Positions 63,947-64,000 of a DNA stretch of 64,000 nt are shown piece after piece. Numbering within the stretch: position 1 is the stretch's first letter; the number at the start of each line of letters is the position of its first letter. The notes under the pieces are model-generated. The model was not told where the DNA came from, searched no databases, and saw nothing but the letters and a program-made list of their open reading frames with translations. The position numbers and the translations under genes are program-made. The DNA comes from Spirochaetales bacterium (GTDB taxonomy: Bacteria > Spirochaetota > Spirochaetia > SZUA-6). The stretch is taken from NCBI GenBank assembly GCA_027021365.1, contig JALUUM010000020.1:454726-518725 (forward strand), written 5' to 3'.

Positions 63947-64000
63947 ATGAAGGTTTCTATCATTCCACTGTTATTCGTAGCGATTTCAATATTTTTAAAT
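63947..64000 (+). CDS. Start of an exported protein (3' part outside window)
   Basis: Eighteen codons are visible: Met-Lys-Val-Ser, then a run of hydrophobic residues (IIPLLFVAISIFLN), typical of a signal peptide or membrane anchor. A near-consensus promoter right before the ATG supports a real gene. Nothing can be said of its function. Confidence 0.5.
   Translation, partial: MKVSIIPLLFVAISIFLN

Overview
The window looks like a chromosome segment of a flagellated spirochaete (phylum Spirochaetota; genus not resolved). The strongest markers are a FlaB-type periplasmic flagellin at 59644, a cytoplasmic filament protein CfpA homologue at 17276-19270, and gene neighbourhoods whose order I recall from Treponema: PPDK-like / hypothetical / cfpA / vWA protein, and dnaG-rpoD-zinc-ribbon-TPR-mreB-mreC-mreD-PBP2-rodA. 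The DNA is moderately A+T-rich and densely coded. Most operon junctions overlap by 1-30 bases. TTG starts occur (for example guaB and thiN). I see no insertion sequence, prophage, CRISPR array or rRNA, and no gene-free stretch longer than 300 bases.

Layout. 1-1750: the 3' end of a SUMF1/FGE-fold gene, a TAACAGCGG-type simple repeat, smpB, then ssrA (tmRNA). 1807-7901 (minus): an operon purB-guaB-purA-guaA, which is the complete branch from IMP to AMP and GMP, followed by a small HTH/zinc-ribbon protein. 7951-13511: a membrane chemoreceptor without a periplasmic sensor domain, a large TPR protein, an unknown protein and an FGGY sugar kinase. 13563-19270 (minus): a PPDK-like protein whose ATP-grasp half looks degenerate, a Lys-rich unknown protein, and cfpA. 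19407-24461 (plus): a vWA membrane protein, a GlgC/D-like protein, an NrnA-type DHH phosphoesterase and a lipoprotein. 24471-30907 (minus): SPOR/TPR protein, LapA-like protein, miaB, TauE/SafE permease, small membrane protein, aroC and a phosphohexomutase. 31046-36961: a cyclase-like protein, mazG, a radical SAM-DUF2344 fusion and rodA.

36928-51890 (minus) is a growth and shape block: mltG, dnaG, rpoD, a zinc-ribbon coiled-coil protein, rnpB RNA, a TPR protein, mreB, mreC, mreD, PBP2 and rodA. It is headed by a 1339-residue outer-membrane-like protein with eight FlgD/Ig-type repeats and an OmpA-like tail. 51980-55650 (minus) holds aroH, an unknown protein, a trypsin-like protease with a zinc ribbon, map, tRNA-Thr, tRNA-Tyr, a YkgJ-type Cys-cluster protein and a 54-residue protein. 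55719-64000 holds an SPFH-like protein, a HIT protein, a 595-residue unknown protein, thiN, flaB with a sigma-28-type promoter, cca, then rnc-acpP-rpmF-coaD on the minus strand, and the first codons of another gene.

Links between genes. Neither tRNA nor the tmRNA encodes its 3' CCA, which matches the presence of cca. SmpB sits directly upstream of its RNA partner. Several good -35/-10 promoters lie so close to the start codon, with no Shine-Dalgarno sequence, that leaderless mRNAs are predicted (TPR gene at 9435, aroH, cca, coaD, and the gene starting at 63947). No single novel defence or mobile system is evident. The least explained items are the PPDK-like/CfpA cluster, the eight-repeat surface protein, the cytosolic-looking trypsin/zinc-ribbon protease, and the inverted low-complexity repeats around smpB.
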